A stretch of 64,000 nucleotides of DNA from Ruminococcus sp. (GTDB lineage: Bacteria > Bacillota > Clostridia > Oscillospirales > Acutalibacteraceae): positions 1-64,000 of the forward strand of contig JAFQPG010000003.1 in NCBI GenBank assembly GCA_017411835.1, written 5' to 3'. The position numbers and the translations under genes were made by a program. The notes under the pieces are model-generated. The model saw only the letters and a list, made by a program, of their open reading frames with translations. It was not told the origin of the DNA and did no database searches. Positions 43,738-53,291 of the stretch are shown here, in pieces; within the stretch, counting starts at the first letter, position 1, and each line of letters begins with the position of its first letter.

Positions 43738-45372
43738 TTAGTCGATTTTTGTAAATCGTCTTATTTTTTTGCCGTCTCGGGTAATGATTTCTTTGAACAT
43801 TTCGTATGGTCTGACCCAAGTTTCTTTGTCGCCGTACAGCGCTTTGTAAATAACAACCTTTTGCGTAGTTTCGCTGTCTTTTGCAAAGCCGATAACCTCG
43901 TATTCATTACCTTTGAAATGTCTGTATTTTCCAAGCGTTATTTCTTCTTCTAAAAGCTCTTCAGTATGGACTGTTTTCTCCTTGATTTTATTGATTACAA
44001 CATCAGCTTTTTTGTCAAAATCAATTTTAAAACTGCCGTCGTTTGCAACTAAAATCATAGAAGATTTTGGGGAAATATCAATTTCAATATATCCGTTACA
44101 GTTGTAAGTCTTATTATCATTTAAAACATCGGTTAAAACACCGTTAAACCCAGTATTAAAGCCAATTCTACGAACTTCACTGCTTTGATTTAATAAGATA
44201 AAAACAGTCTGATTTTCGCTTTTCATCGAGTAGCACAAATGCTCAAGCTGAATGACTTCGTTTTTATATGAGCCGTACTTTAATGCATCAAGTGAATGCT
44301 TGATTTTTGACAACTTTTTGATGTGGTCTAAAAGCTCGATATTCGGGTTGTCAATCTCGCCTAAATTTATGCAAGGGCGTAAATCGTAATCGCTTCTTTG
44401 TGTTCTTGTTCCGTGTATTCCAAATTCACTGCCGTAGTATATAGACGGAGCACCCGGCATCGTAAACATCAGAGTATATGCATTTTTAAGCAAGCTTTCG
44501 TCGTTTAAATTACTTGCGATTCTATTTACATCGTGGTTGTCTACAAAGTTGTAAAGGAAAAGGTTTTTGTATATTCCGTATTGACCGAATTCTCTGTCTA
44601 AAGAGTGAGCAAATTCAAAGTAGTTTCTGTCGTTGTGGCAAGAATAAAGGGCTTTGTAAACCTCGTAGTTTGTGACTGAATCGAGAGTTTGCTCATTTGC
44701 CCAGCGGTTGTAGTCGCCGTTTGTGATTTCGCCGTAAAGCCAAAAATCTTCTTTTCTTTGCTTACAGGTCTGCCTAAGCTTTTTGAAAAACCCAAGGTCG
44801 ACACAGTCAGCCGCATCAAGTCGCAGCCCATCGATATCAAACTCGTCTATCCAAAATTTCACTGCATCGAGCAGATGATTGCATACGACATCGTTTTGCA
44901 AATTAAGCTTAACTAAATCGTAGTGGCCTGCCCAACCCTCATAGGAGAAGTTATCGCCCTTTGGACTTTGTCTGTCGAAACGAATGTTGTGAAACCAGTT
45001 GCAGTATATCGATGACATACCGTTTTGCTGAATGTCTTTAAATGCGAAAAAATCTCTACCGACGTGGTTAAAAACGCCGTCAAGCAAAACTCTGATGCCG
45101 TTTTGATGCAGGGCGTCGCATATTTTTTTAAATGATTCGTTGTCACCCAAACGACAATCGATTTTATAGTAATCGATTGTATCGTAGCCGTGTCTTGAGC
45201 TTTCAAAAACAGGGTTGAACACAATAGCGTTAACACCCAATTCCTTAAAATGCTCAATCCATTCGTAGATTTTGTCTAATCTGTAGGTAAGAACTCCATC
45301 GTTATTTCTTGGAGCCCCGCAAAATCCGAGCGGATAAATATTGTAAAAAACCGCTTCATTAATCCAATTCAT
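43738..45372 (-). CDS. Intracellular alpha-amylase-family (GH13) enzyme fused to DUF1653
   Basis: 544 residues from the ATG at 45372 (AAGGTGA upstream). No signal peptide. The GH13 barrel starts at residue ~1 with FYNIYPLGFCGAP; nucleophile Asp is in DGLRLDAAD (~195), acid/base Glu in WLYGEI (~220) and the third Asp in NFVDNHDVNRI (~290). Residues ~478-544 are a DUF1653-type domain (LGKYRHFKGNEYEVIGFAKDSE..., YKALYGD, WVRPYEMF), normally a separate small protein. It most resembles cytosolic maltogenic or neopullulanase-like enzymes without the N-terminal CBM34. Likely degrades imported maltodextrins. The fusion partner's role is unknown. Confidence 0.88.
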   Translation of the reverse strand: MNWINEAVFYNIYPLGFCGAPRNNDGVLTYRLDKIYEWIEHFKELGVNAIVFNPVFESSRHGYDTIDYYKIDCRLGDNESFKKICDALHQNGIRVLLDGVFNHVGRDFFAFKDIQQNGMSSIYCNWFHNIRFDRQSPKGDNFSYEGWAGHYDLVKLNLQNDVVCNHLLDAVKFWIDEFDIDGLRLDAADCVDLGFFKKLRQTCKQRKEDFWLYGEITNGDYNRWANEQTLDSVTNYEVYKALYSCHNDRNYFEFAHSLDREFGQYGIYKNLFLYNFVDNHDVNRIASNLNDESLLKNAYTLMFTMPGAPSIYYGSEFGIHGTRTQRSDYDLRPCINLGEIDNPNIELLDHIKKLSKIKHSLDALKYGSYKNEVIQLEHLCYSMKSENQTVFILLNQSSEVRRIGFNTGFNGVLTDVLNDNKTYNCNGYIEIDISPKSSMILVANDGSFKIDFDKKADVVINKIKEKTVHTEELLEEEITLGKYRHFKGNEYEVIGFAKDSETTQKVVIYKALYGDKETWVRPYEMFKEIITRDGKKIRRFTKID

Positions 45373-45499
45373 AAATATCACCTTCAATGTATGCGATTAT
45401 ACCATATCAAAGGGTATAAGGTCAAATTATACTATTGAAAATTAAGTGTTTATGTGCTAAAATACTTTCTATCCTATTTATTTGAAAAGAGGGACTTAA

Positions 45500-45961
45500 A
45501 TGTCATACGGTAGGGATAAAAAAGCAATTACTGAATCAAAAAAATCTAAAACTTTGCGTATTACGCTTGCTGTTTTATATTTTATTCAAGTGGTTTTGAC
45601 TACCTTCCCATTTATGTGGGGAGTAAGTGAAAAAGGCGAGCTCAAGCAGTTGACTGCTTTTGAGGTTGCTGTTCAGCCTGGTGGATATGATGGGGCGCAG
45701 GATATCAAGCTTGCTATTATTTTTGCTGTTTTGGTGCTTTTTCCGGCAGTTTGCTTTTTCTTTTGCATACTTAATAAAACTTTGGTAAAGGACTTTTTGA
45801 GTATTGTTTGTGCTCTTACTTGTGCAGGTATCATTACATTTGGCATTGGTGGCTTGATTGCAATGGGCGGAGTCGTTGCGCTTTTGCTTTATATTCTGAT
45901 TTTATTTTTAAGCACAATGAGTCTTTTATCCTCTGTTGCTGTGCAAAATACGGAAGAATGA
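45500..45961 (+). CDS. Four-helix membrane protein, unknown function
   Basis: 153 residues, ATG 45500 with AGAGGGA upstream. Four hydrophobic segments at ~22-42, ~72-92, ~98-120 and ~123-145 (for example IIFAVLVLFPAVCFFFCIL, GGVVALLLYILILFL); the N-terminus is basic and cytoplasmic. No family recognised. Monocistronic between a divergent GH13 gene and its own terminator. Confidence 0.7.
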   Translation: MSYGRDKKAITESKKSKTLRITLAVLYFIQVVLTTFPFMWGVSEKGELKQLTAFEVAVQPGGYDGAQDIKLAIIFAVLVLFPAVCFFFCILNKTLVKDFLSIVCALTCAGIITFGIGGLIAMGGVVALLLYILILFLSTMSLLSSVAVQNTEE

Positions 45962-45965
45962 TTTT

Positions 45966-45990
45966 AAGCACCGCTTTGCGGTGCTTTTTT
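45966..45990 (+). terminator. Intrinsic terminator after four-helix membrane protein
   Basis: AAGCACCGC (45966-45974), TTT loop, GCGGTGCTT (45978-45986), followed by T residues. Confidence 0.9.
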
Positions 45991-46033
45991 CATATATTAC
46001 TAATTAAAATCATATTTTAAAACTGGTGATAAT

Positions 46034-46396
46034 ATGAAAAAATCTTCTATAATTTTAGCGTTTATTTTTGCTTGTTTTGTTATGCTTTTTACGTTTTGTG
46101 GTTGTAGCAGAAATGTCGTAAACTGCGCTGATGAGCTCGTATTAAATTCTTATTACAAAGAGCTTGACAACGGCAACAATATTTCGCTTAGCTTTAACGG
46201 CGATGAAGCGACGCTGAAACTTGAACTGATTGATGGCAGCAGCCAAAAAATTTCAGGTTTTTGCGAATTGTCAAACAGCGATTTTATTATCTACGATAAA
46301 GAAACTTTAATGCCGTATGCATTTTCTTATGTCGTGCATTTTGACGGTGTTGACATTGTTTACGACTCTAATACTGTATCTTTATACAAAGTGTAA
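46034..46396 (+). CDS. Small lipoprotein, unknown function
   Basis: 120 residues. A signal peptide (MKKSSIILAFIFACFVMLF) ends in the lipobox-like TFCGC, so the Cys near residue 25 would be lipid-modified. The mature ~95-residue part is a small beta-rich domain (ISLSFNGDEATLKLELIDGSSQ). No family recognised. It precedes the pflB promoter region and is probably monocistronic. Confidence 0.72.
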   Translation: MKKSSIILAFIFACFVMLFTFCGCSRNVVNCADELVLNSYYKELDNGNNISLSFNGDEATLKLELIDGSSQKISGFCELSNSDFIIYDKETLMPYAFSYVVHFDGVDIVYDSNTVSLYKV

Positions 46397-46425
46397 AAAA
46401 CCACTATATTTTGTGTATTTATTTG

Positions 46426-46454
46426 TTGACACAACAGATATCTTGTAGTATTAT
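46426..46454 (+). promoter_or_regulatory. Promoter of pflB-pflA
   Basis: Consensus TTGACA (46426-46431), 17-base spacer, TATTAT (46449-46454). A short inverted repeat TGTTG-ACA-CAACA (46424-46436) covers the -35. Confidence 0.8.
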
Positions 46455-46462
46455 AATACTAC
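46445..46462. promoter_or_regulatory. Perfect 18-bp palindrome over the pfl -10, likely operator
   Basis: GTAGTATTATAATACTAC reads the same on both strands and covers the -10 box, as expected for a repressor that blocks polymerase. The regulator is not identified. Confidence 0.6.
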
Positions 46463-46465
46463 ACA

Positions 46466-46545
46466 CTTGTGCGACTGACGGATTATGCGGGTCACCGCAA
46501 GGAAGCATAGGTGCATTTTAGCCGACCGTCTGGGCAGTTCGCTTA
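46466..46545 (+). ncRNA. ZTP riboswitch (pfl motif)
   Basis: The leader contains GCGACTGACGGA, then GCGGGTCACCGCAAGGAAGC, and the 3' block GCCGACCGTCTGGGCAG, in the order of the pfl/ZTP motif. The 3' GGGCA can pair with TGTCC (46557-46561) just before TTTTTT (46563-46568), a plausible terminator competing with the pseudoknot. ZTP riboswitches sense a signal of low 10-formyl-THF; PflB makes formate, its one-carbon source. Confidence 0.85.
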
Positions 46546-46601
46546 TTAAAGTGGATTGTCCGTTTTTTGTATATGGACAACCCCGAAAAGGAGGAGTTAC
46601 T

Positions 46602-48830
46602 ATGAAGCACGAAAATTGGGATGGATTTAAAATCGGAAAATGGTGTGATGAAATCAACGTGCGTGATTTTATTCAGGAAAACTATACTGAATATGTCGGA
46701 GACGATAGCTTTTTAGCAAGCGCTACGCCACGCACTAAGGATATGATGGACAAGCTCAACGGACTTTTTGCGCTTGAGCGTCAATACGGCGGTGTACTTG
46801 ATATTGATACCGATACCGTTTCTTCACTAACAAGCTATTCACCGGGATATATCGATAAAGATAACGAGCTTATCGTTGGTATGCAGACTAACCGACCATT
46901 AAAACGTGGTGTAAACCCGTTTGGTGGTATCCGTATGGCTCGACAGGCTTGTCAGGCTTACGGCTACGAGCTTAGTCAGAAGATTGAGGACGAATTTAGA
47001 TATCGTACTACACACAACGATGGCGTTTTCAGAGCATATACCGACGAAATGCGTGCTGCACGTAAGTGCCACGTAATTACCGGTTTACCGGATGCATATG
47101 GTCGAGGCAGAATTATCGGCGACTACAGAAGAGTTGCGCTTTATGGTGCTGATAAGCTGATTGAAGAAAAGAAAAAGGACAAAGCAAAACTCGTTAAAAA
47201 CTTGGATGCTGACCAGATTCGTCTGTATGAAGAGCTTTATAAGCAGATTTCTTTCTTGAACTTTATGAAAGAAATGGCTGTTATGTACGGCTATGATATT
47301 TCACAGCCTGCTAAAAATGCAAGAGAAGCTATCCAGTGGACATATTTTGCATATCTTGCTGCTATCAAAGAGCAAAACGGTGCTGCTATGTCGTTAGGTC
47401 GCGTTAGCACATTCTTTGATATTTATATCGAGCGTGATATTAACAACGGCATTTTGACAGAAGAGCAGGCGCAGGAGCTTATCGACGACTTTGTTATGAA
47501 GCTTCGAATTGCCCGTCATCTTCGTACCCCTGAATACAACGAGCTTTTTGGTGGCGACCCTATGTGGATTACCGAGGCGCTCGGTGGTATGGGTGAAGAC
47601 GGCAGAACTTTAGTGTCTAAGAGCTCTTACCGTATGCTCAATACTTTATATACATTAGGTTCTTCTCCTGAGCCTAACCTTACTGTGCTTTGGTCAAACG
47701 CATTGCCTGAAAACTTCAAGCGCTTCTGCGCGAAGGTTTCTTCCGATACTGATTCTATCCAGTACGAAAACGACGATGTTATGCGTCCTATTTACGGTGA
47801 CGACTACGCGATTGCTTGCTGTGTTTCTGCGATGAAGGTAGGTAAGCAGATGCAGTTCTTCGGCGCAAGATGTAATTTACCTAAGCTTTTACTCATCGCT
47901 TTAAACGGCGGTTATGATACTACAAGTGGTATGCATATCGGCCCGCAGATGCCTGTTATTGAGGGACAAAAGCTTGATTATTATCAGGTTATGGAGCGAC
48001 TCGATATTTATATAAAATGGCTTTCTAAGCTGTATGTAAATACAATGAATGTCATCCACTATATGCACGATAAGTACGCTTACGAGAAAATCCAGATGGC
48101 ATTACACGATACTTCTGTTGAACGTTTTATGGCGTTTGGTGTTGCAGGACTTTCTGTTATCGCTGACTCGTTAAGTGCAATTAAATATGCACAGGTTTTC
48201 CCGATTACCGACGAAAACGGCTATATCGTCGAGTTTTCTACTATCGGCGATTTTCCTAAGTATGGCAATGATGACGACAGGGTAGACCTTATCGCAAAGG
48301 AAATGGCACACAAGGTTATCACAGAGCTTAGAAAAACCCCTGCTTATAGAGATGCTATCCATACTCTTTCTGTGCTTACTATCACTTCAAATGTTATGTA
48401 CGGCAAGCATACAGGTGCTACACCAGACGGCAGAGAAGCAGGTACTCCGTTTGCTCCCGGTGCTAACCCGATGCACAATCGAGAAGAAAACGGTGCGCTT
48501 GCATCTTTAAACTCTGTTGCTAAAATCAGCTACGACGACTGTCGTGATGGTATTTCAAATACATTTTCCATTACTCCTGAAGCACTCGGTAAAACTGACG
48601 ACGAACGTATCACTAACCTTGTTTCTGTTCTTGACGGTTACTTTGCAAAGGGTGCTCACCACATCAACGTAAATGTATTAAACAGAGAAACCTTGATAGA
48701 AGCGTATAATGACCCTGAAGCTTATCCAAACCTCACTATTAGAGTATCCGGCTATGCAGTTAACTTCCATAAGCTCTCAAAGGAGCAACAGCGTGAGGTT
48801 ATCAGCCGTACTTTCCACGAGGCTATATGA
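46602..48830 (+). CDS. pflB: Formate C-acetyltransferase (pyruvate formate-lyase)
   Basis: 742 residues from ATG 46602, preceded by AAGGAGGAG; the frame extends upstream only through the riboswitch. A glycyl-radical enzyme: the adjacent catalytic cysteines are in [10 protein letters not shown] (~406-411) and the radical Gly in RVSGYAVNF (~717). It cleaves pyruvate with CoA to acetyl-CoA and formate in the cytoplasm and is oxygen-sensitive, in line with an obligate anaerobe. It overlaps pflA by four bases (ATGA). Control appears double: a palindromic operator over the -10 and a ZTP riboswitch. Confidence 0.97.
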   Translation: MKHENWDGFKIGKWCDEINVRDFIQENYTEYVGDDSFLASATPRTKDMMDKLNGLFALERQYGGVLDIDTDTVSSLTSYSPGYIDKDNELIVGMQTNRPLKRGVNPFGGIRMARQACQAYGYELSQKIEDEFRYRTTHNDGVFRAYTDEMRAARKCHVITGLPDAYGRGRIIGDYRRVALYGADKLIEEKKKDKAKLVKNLDADQIRLYEELYKQISFLNFMKEMAVMYGYDISQPAKNAREAIQWTYFAYLAAIKEQNGAAMSLGRVSTFFDIYIERDINNGILTEEQAQELIDDFVMKLRIARHLRTPEYNELFGGDPMWITEALGGMGEDGRTLVSKSSYRMLNTLYTLGSSPEPNLTVLWSNALPENFKRFCAKVSSDTDSIQYENDDVMRPIYGDDYAIACCVSAMKVGKQMQFFGARCNLPKLLLIALNGGYDTTSGMHIGPQMPVIEGQKLDYYQVMERLDIYIKWLSKLYVNTMNVIHYMHDKYAYEKIQMALHDTSVERFMAFGVAGLSVIADSLSAIKYAQVFPITDENGYIVEFSTIGDFPKYGNDDDRVDLIAKEMAHKVITELRKTPAYRDAIHTLSVLTITSNVMYGKHTGATPDGREAGTPFAPGANPMHNREENGALASLNSVAKISYDDCRDGISNTFSITPEALGKTDDERITNLVSVLDGYFAKGAHHINVNVLNRETLIEAYNDPEAYPNLTIRVSGYAVNFHKLSKEQQREVISRTFHEAI

Positions 48831-49546
48831 GTAACCTAAAGGGCAGAGTCCATTCTATCCAAAGCTTAGGCACTGTCGATGGACCGGGTGTGCGCTTTGT
48901 GGTGTTTATGCAAGGCTGTAATTTAAGATGTAAATGCTGTCATAATCCTGATACGTGGGAGCTTTTAGGCGGCGTTGACTACTCGCCAATTGAGCTCGTT
49001 GAAAAAGCTATGCGCTACAAAGAATATTTCGGTCAAAATGGTGGCATCACCTTTTCAGGTGGTGAGCCGATTTTGCAAGCTGAATTTGTCAAAGAAGTTT
49101 TTGCCTTGTGCCACCAAAATGGTATCAACACCTGCCTTGATACGTCAGGTAGCTTTTTAAATGATGATGTTAAAGCTTTACTTGCACATACGGACAGAGT
49201 GTTGCTTGATATCAAGTACACGACTGACGATTTGTATAAAGAAAACGTCGGATGTTCACTTTTACCTGTTTTAGATTTTTTGAAGTACTTGGACGAGCAG
49301 GGGATAAAGACGACCTTGCGACAGGTGGTTATCCCTACAAAAAGCGATGATATCGAGAATATTTTTCGACTGAAAGAGCTTGCTAAAAAGCATAAATGTG
49401 TCGATAAAATCGAGCTTTTACCATTTCGAAAAATCTGTCAGGTCAAGTACGACGAGCTTAAAATTGAATTTCCTTTTGGCGGTATTTCTGAGCCTTCAAA
49501 AGACAAGATGGACACTTTGAAATCTTACATAGAAGAATATCTGTAA
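48827..49546 (+). CDS. pflA: Pyruvate formate-lyase activating enzyme (radical SAM)
   Basis: 239 residues. The radical SAM cysteine motif is [13 protein letters not shown] near residue 27, with GGVTFSGGEP-like [13 protein letters not shown] binding SAM. It reduces SAM to generate the glycyl radical on PflB, its overlapping neighbour. Length is normal and all key residues are visible. Terminator follows. Confidence 0.97.
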   Translation: MSNLKGRVHSIQSLGTVDGPGVRFVVFMQGCNLRCKCCHNPDTWELLGGVDYSPIELVEKAMRYKEYFGQNGGITFSGGEPILQAEFVKEVFALCHQNGINTCLDTSGSFLNDDVKALLAHTDRVLLDIKYTTDDLYKENVGCSLLPVLDFLKYLDEQGIKTTLRQVVIPTKSDDIENIFRLKELAKKHKCVDKIELLPFRKICQVKYDELKIEFPFGGISEPSKDKMDTLKSYIEEYL

Positions 49547-49572
49547 AACCCGATTTTTAAGCGGTTTTTCCA

Positions 49573-49607
49573 CAGCGGACTTTATTTTAAAAGTTCGCTG
49601 TTTTTTT
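49573..49607 (+). terminator. Intrinsic terminator after pflA
   Basis: CAGCGGACTTT (49573-49583) pairs with AAAGTTCGCTG (one G-T pair), ending at 49600, followed by seven T. Confidence 0.88.
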
Positions 49608-49618
49608 ATTCCTTTTTA

Positions 49619-49647
49619 TTGCTATTATAAAGCTATTATGTTATAAT
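49619..49647 (+). promoter_or_regulatory. Promoter of the ruvCAB run
   Basis: TTGCTA (49619-49624), 17-base spacer, TATAAT (49642-49647). Confidence 0.75.
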
Positions 49648-49697
49648 AATACTTAATTATGGGAAAGTACGAGTTTTTTGAGAAAGGAGTGTGCAAA

Positions 49698-50210
49698 ATG
49701 GTAGTGTTAGGCATCGATCCCGGATACGCGATTGTCGGCTGGGGAGTTATTGAATATAACGGTAACACATATATGCCTAAGGCTTTTGGTTCTATTACCA
49801 CCGATGCTCACACCGACTTCAATTTACGACTTGAACAAATATATAACGATACGCTTGAAATTTTAAAGAAATTCAAGCCCGATGCTTTGTCTATTGAAAA
49901 ACTGTTTTTTACGACAAATGTCACTACCGCTATTTTAGTTGCACAGGCTAGGGGAGTGATACTCCTCGCGGCACAGCAGTGCTCGGTAAAGGTTTTCGAA
50001 TACACACCGTTGCAGGTTAAAGTTGCCGTCACCGGTTACGGCAAGGCGAAAAAACCACAGGTTATGGAAATGACGAGAAGACTTCTCCATTTAAAAGAAG
50101 TCCCGAAGCCTGACGATACCGCAGACGCTTTAGCGATTGCGATTACCCACACCCACGCGGCGGGTACGACTCTTAGGCAAAATATGTTAAACGGAGGAAT
50201 TAAGCTATGA
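49698..50210 (+). CDS. ruvC: Holliday-junction resolvase RuvC
   Basis: 170 residues from ATG 49698 with AAAGGAG upstream; an earlier in-frame ATG (49659) lies next to the promoter. The four acidic residues are visible in GIDPG (Asp 7), SIEKLFF (Glu) and PDDTADALAIAITH (two Asp). RuvC cuts Holliday junctions moved by RuvAB during recombination repair. It overlaps ruvA by four bases. Confidence 0.96.
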   Translation: MVVLGIDPGYAIVGWGVIEYNGNTYMPKAFGSITTDAHTDFNLRLEQIYNDTLEILKKFKPDALSIEKLFFTTNVTTAILVAQARGVILLAAQQCSVKVFEYTPLQVKVAVTGYGKAKKPQVMEMTRRLLHLKEVPKPDDTADALAIAITHTHAAGTTLRQNMLNGGIKL

Positions 50211-50803
50211 TTTATTCAGTTAAAGGCACACTTATTCATACAGAATCAGGCTTTGCGGTCGTTGAATGTAACGGCATCGGCTATAAAGTCCAGACCACTT
50301 TAAATACCTTAAAACAGCTTAAATTAAATAGCGTTGTAACTCTCTACACCCATATGAATGTCAGAGAGGACGCAGTCGAGCTTTTTGGTTTTTATAGTAA
50401 AGGCGAGCTTTCCGCGTTTAAACTATTGATTTCTATTTCAGGTGTCGGACCTAAGGTTGCTCTTGCGATTTTGTCTGAGCTTACTTTCGAGCAGATTGCT
50501 ATGTCTGTTTCTGCAAGCGATTATAAAACCTTGACCAGAGCATCTGGTGTAGGCCCTAAGCTTGCTCAGCGTATTGTGCTTGAGCTTAAAGATAAAATCA
50601 AAGGCTTTGCTACATCTGACGATGGCGACGGTATCGTTAGTAAAGGCTCTGTAATTGCTGATACAGGCAATATCTCTAAGGCTGTCGGTGCTTTAGCGGT
50701 ACTCGGCTACAGCGCTGCTGATGTCACCCCGATTTTATCCCGACTTGACCCGTCGCTTACTGTTGAACAGCTTATTTCAGCAACTCTTAAACAAATGGGA
50801 TAA
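50207..50803 (+). CDS. ruvA: Holliday-junction DNA helicase subunit RuvA
   Basis: 198 residues. Domain I is an OB fold (MIYSVKGTLIHTESGFAVVECNGIGYKV); domain II has two helix-hairpin-helix motifs (ISGVGPKVALAIL and ASGVGPKLAQRIV); domain III at ~150-198 contacts RuvB. RuvA binds the four-way junction and loads RuvB. Middle gene of ruvCAB, overlapping ruvC. Confidence 0.97.
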   Translation: MIYSVKGTLIHTESGFAVVECNGIGYKVQTTLNTLKQLKLNSVVTLYTHMNVREDAVELFGFYSKGELSAFKLLISISGVGPKVALAILSELTFEQIAMSVSASDYKTLTRASGVGPKLAQRIVLELKDKIKGFATSDDGDGIVSKGSVIADTGNISKAVGALAVLGYSAADVTPILSRLDPSLTVEQLISATLKQMG

Positions 50804-50816
50804 TTCTAAATTAGAA
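50804..50816. repeat. Second copy of palindrome TTCTAAATTAGAA, after ruvA
   Basis: Identical to 18979-18991 and in the same place, immediately after a stop codon. Confidence 0.5.
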
Positions 50817-50846
50817 ATATACTTTCGACTGAAAGGATAATATACT

Positions 50847-51908
50847 ATGGAATACAACGATTTTGAAATGGATTTTGAAGATCGCTTGGTAGATACTTCT
50901 GAAATACCTCAGGACGCTATCGAGGGCGATAATCCGCTTAGACCGAAAACGCTTGAAGAATATGTCGGTCAGGATAAAGCAAAGGAAAATTTAAAAATCT
51001 TTATCGAAGCCGCAAAAAAGCGTAAAGAATCGCTTGACCACGTACTGCTTTACGGGCCACCGGGACTTGGTAAAACAACGCTTGCGGGCATTATAGCAAA
51101 CGAGATGGGCGTCAACATCCGCATCACCTCAGGTCCTGCGATTGAAAAGCCTGGTGATTTGGCGGCATTGCTAACTAATTTAAATCCGGGCGATGTGCTT
51201 TTTATCGACGAGATACATCGACTCTCCCGTTCAGTCGAAGAGATTTTGTACCCGTCTATGGAAGATTTTGCGATTGATATTATTACGGGAAAAGGTCAGA
51301 TGGCGGCATCGTATCACCTGCCTTTGCCACACTTCACTCTTGTTGGTGCGACTACTCGTGCAGGTCAGCTTACAGCACCGCTTCGAGACCGTTTTGGTGT
51401 TGTTTTAAGACTTGAGATGTACACACCGCATGAGCTTGCAGATATCATTAAGCGTAGTGCTTCAATTTTAGGCATCGCGATTGACGACGACGGCGCGCTT
51501 GAGCTTGCTTCTCGTAGCCGAGGTACTCCTCGTATAGCAAACAGACTTTTGAAGCGTGTCCGCGATTTCTCGGAAGTTATTTCAAACGGCGTTATCACAT
51601 GTGAGGTTGCTCAAACAGCACTTGATAAGCTCGAGATTGATGAACTCGGTCTTGACCAGAATGACCGCAGAATGCTTGATGCGATGATTAAGTACTACAA
51701 CGGCGGTCCTGTCGGACTCGAAACCTTAGCCGCGGCAATCGGTGAAGAAGCGGTTACTATCGAGGATGTTTACGAACCGTATTTAATGCAGATTGGCTTT
51801 TTAAGCCGAACCCCTCGTGGCAGATGCGTAACCGCAGCGGCGTATGAGCATCTTGGCTACGCAGTTCCATCTAACACCGTACAAGCCCAGGGTAGCTTGT
51901 TTGAATAA
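50847..51908 (+). CDS. ruvB: Holliday-junction DNA helicase RuvB
   Basis: 353 residues. AAA+ motor: Walker [12 protein letters not shown], Walker [11 protein letters not shown], sensor 1 [18 protein letters not shown], sensor 2 [16 protein letters not shown], and a C-terminal winged helix ending RTPRGR. Drives branch migration with RuvA. Same operon, 43 bases after ruvA. Confidence 0.98.
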   Translation: MEYNDFEMDFEDRLVDTSEIPQDAIEGDNPLRPKTLEEYVGQDKAKENLKIFIEAAKKRKESLDHVLLYGPPGLGKTTLAGIIANEMGVNIRITSGPAIEKPGDLAALLTNLNPGDVLFIDEIHRLSRSVEEILYPSMEDFAIDIITGKGQMAASYHLPLPHFTLVGATTRAGQLTAPLRDRFGVVLRLEMYTPHELADIIKRSASILGIAIDDDGALELASRSRGTPRIANRLLKRVRDFSEVISNGVITCEVAQTALDKLEIDELGLDQNDRRMLDAMIKYYNGGPVGLETLAAAIGEEAVTIEDVYEPYLMQIGFLSRTPRGRCVTAAAYEHLGYAVPSNTVQAQGSLFE

Positions 51909-51941
51909 AAATAAAAAATTATTTAGTATAGGAGAATAACT

Positions 51942-53291
51942 ATGGGTAGATTATTTGGTACAGACGGCGCTAGAGGCGTCGCAAATACAGAACTTACATG
52001 TGAACTTGCAATGAATATCGGTAAAGCGGCGGCTATGGTGCTTACAAGCAAAGAGGTTGAGCATCCTACCGTTCTTATCGGTAAGGATACACGTGTGTCA
52101 GGCGATATGCTCGAGGGCGCACTTATTGCAGGTCTTTGCTCTGTTGGTGCAAATGTTAAGCTTTTAGGCGTTGTTCCTACTCCTGCTGTAGCTTACCTTA
52201 TCGGTAAGTATAAGGCTGATGCAGGTATTATGATTTCTGCATCTCACAACCCTTACGAGTTTAACGGTATTAAGCTTTTCAGTAGCGAGGGCTACAAGCT
52301 TCCTGATGATTTAGAAGAGCAGATTGAAAGTATTGTTTTAGATAATTCCGAGCCTTACGCAAAACCAAAGGACGGTGCATTAGGAACTGTTGAAACACTC
52401 GATTGTGCGGCTGACGACTATATCGACCACGTTGTTTCAACAATTGATTACGATTTGCAGGGTATGGAGATTGCGCTTGATTGCTCAAACGGTTCTTCTT
52501 CACGTACTGCAGAAAAGCTTTTCACAAAGCTCGGTGCAAAGGTTCATATGCTGTTTGATAAACCTGACGGCATCAACATCAACGCTGATTGCGGTTCAAC
52601 ACATATGGAAAAGCTTATGGCTTACGTAAAAGAGCATAAGCTCGATGCTGGTCTTGCTTTTGACGGCGATGCTGACAGATGTCTTGCTGTTGACGATAAA
52701 GGTGAACTCGTAGACGGCGACTATATTATTGCTATCTGCGCGGCTGATTTAAAGAGTCAGGGCAAATTAAAGAAAAATGCCGTTGTCGGTACTGTTATGA
52801 CAAATATGGGCTTTAATAAGTTCTGCGAAGCAAATGGTATGCAATTTATTTCAACTGCTGTTGGCGACAGATACGTTCTCGAAGCTATGCTTAGAGAAGG
52901 CTACAACATCGGCGGTGAGCAAAGCGGTCATGTTATTTATCTTGATTACGCAACTACAGGCGATGGTCAGCTTACAGGTGCACATCTTTTAAGCCTTATT
53001 AACCGTCGTCAGGCACGCCTTTCTTCAATCGCAACTTTGATGGAGCGTTACCCACAGGTGCTTATAAATGTTAAAATTACAAACGAGGGTAAGGTTTATT
53101 TCTATACAGATAAAGAATTAAAAGCGGCAATCAATCGTGCATCAGAAACCTTAGGAGATCGCGGTCGTGTGCTTGTTCGTGTTTCCGGTACAGAGCCATT
53201 GGTTCGTGTAATGCTCGAAGGAGAAAACTACGACGAGATTGATGCACTTGCAAAAGAGCTTGCAAACGTTGTTAAGGAGAGACTTGGTTAA
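51942..53291 (+). CDS. glmM: Phosphoglucosamine mutase
   Basis: 449 residues. Active serine in MISASHNPYEFNGIK (~101), metal loop DGDADRC (~244), sugar-binding GGEQSGH and the phosphate loop RVSGTEPLVRVM near the end. Starts MGRLFGTDGARGVAN, typical of GlmM. It converts glucosamine-6-P to glucosamine-1-P for UDP-GlcNAc and peptidoglycan. Its stop overlaps the next gene's ATG (TAATG). Confidence 0.97.
   Translation: MGRLFGTDGARGVANTELTCELAMNIGKAAAMVLTSKEVEHPTVLIGKDTRVSGDMLEGALIAGLCSVGANVKLLGVVPTPAVAYLIGKYKADAGIMISASHNPYEFNGIKLFSSEGYKLPDDLEEQIESIVLDNSEPYAKPKDGALGTVETLDCAADDYIDHVVSTIDYDLQGMEIALDCSNGSSSRTAEKLFTKLGAKVHMLFDKPDGININADCGSTHMEKLMAYVKEHKLDAGLAFDGDADRCLAVDDKGELVDGDYIIAICAADLKSQGKLKKNAVVGTVMTNMGFNKFCEANGMQFISTAVGDRYVLEAMLREGYNIGGEQSGHVIYLDYATTGDGQLTGAHLLSLINRRQARLSSIATLMERYPQVLINVKITNEGKVYFYTDKELKAAINRASETLGDRGRVLVRVSGTEPLVRVMLEGENYDEIDALAKELANVVKERLG

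Noticed and set aside
46485-46601. Longer N-terminus for PflB starting inside the riboswitch
   Set aside because: The added residues do not match the family, and ATG 46602 has a strong ribosome site.
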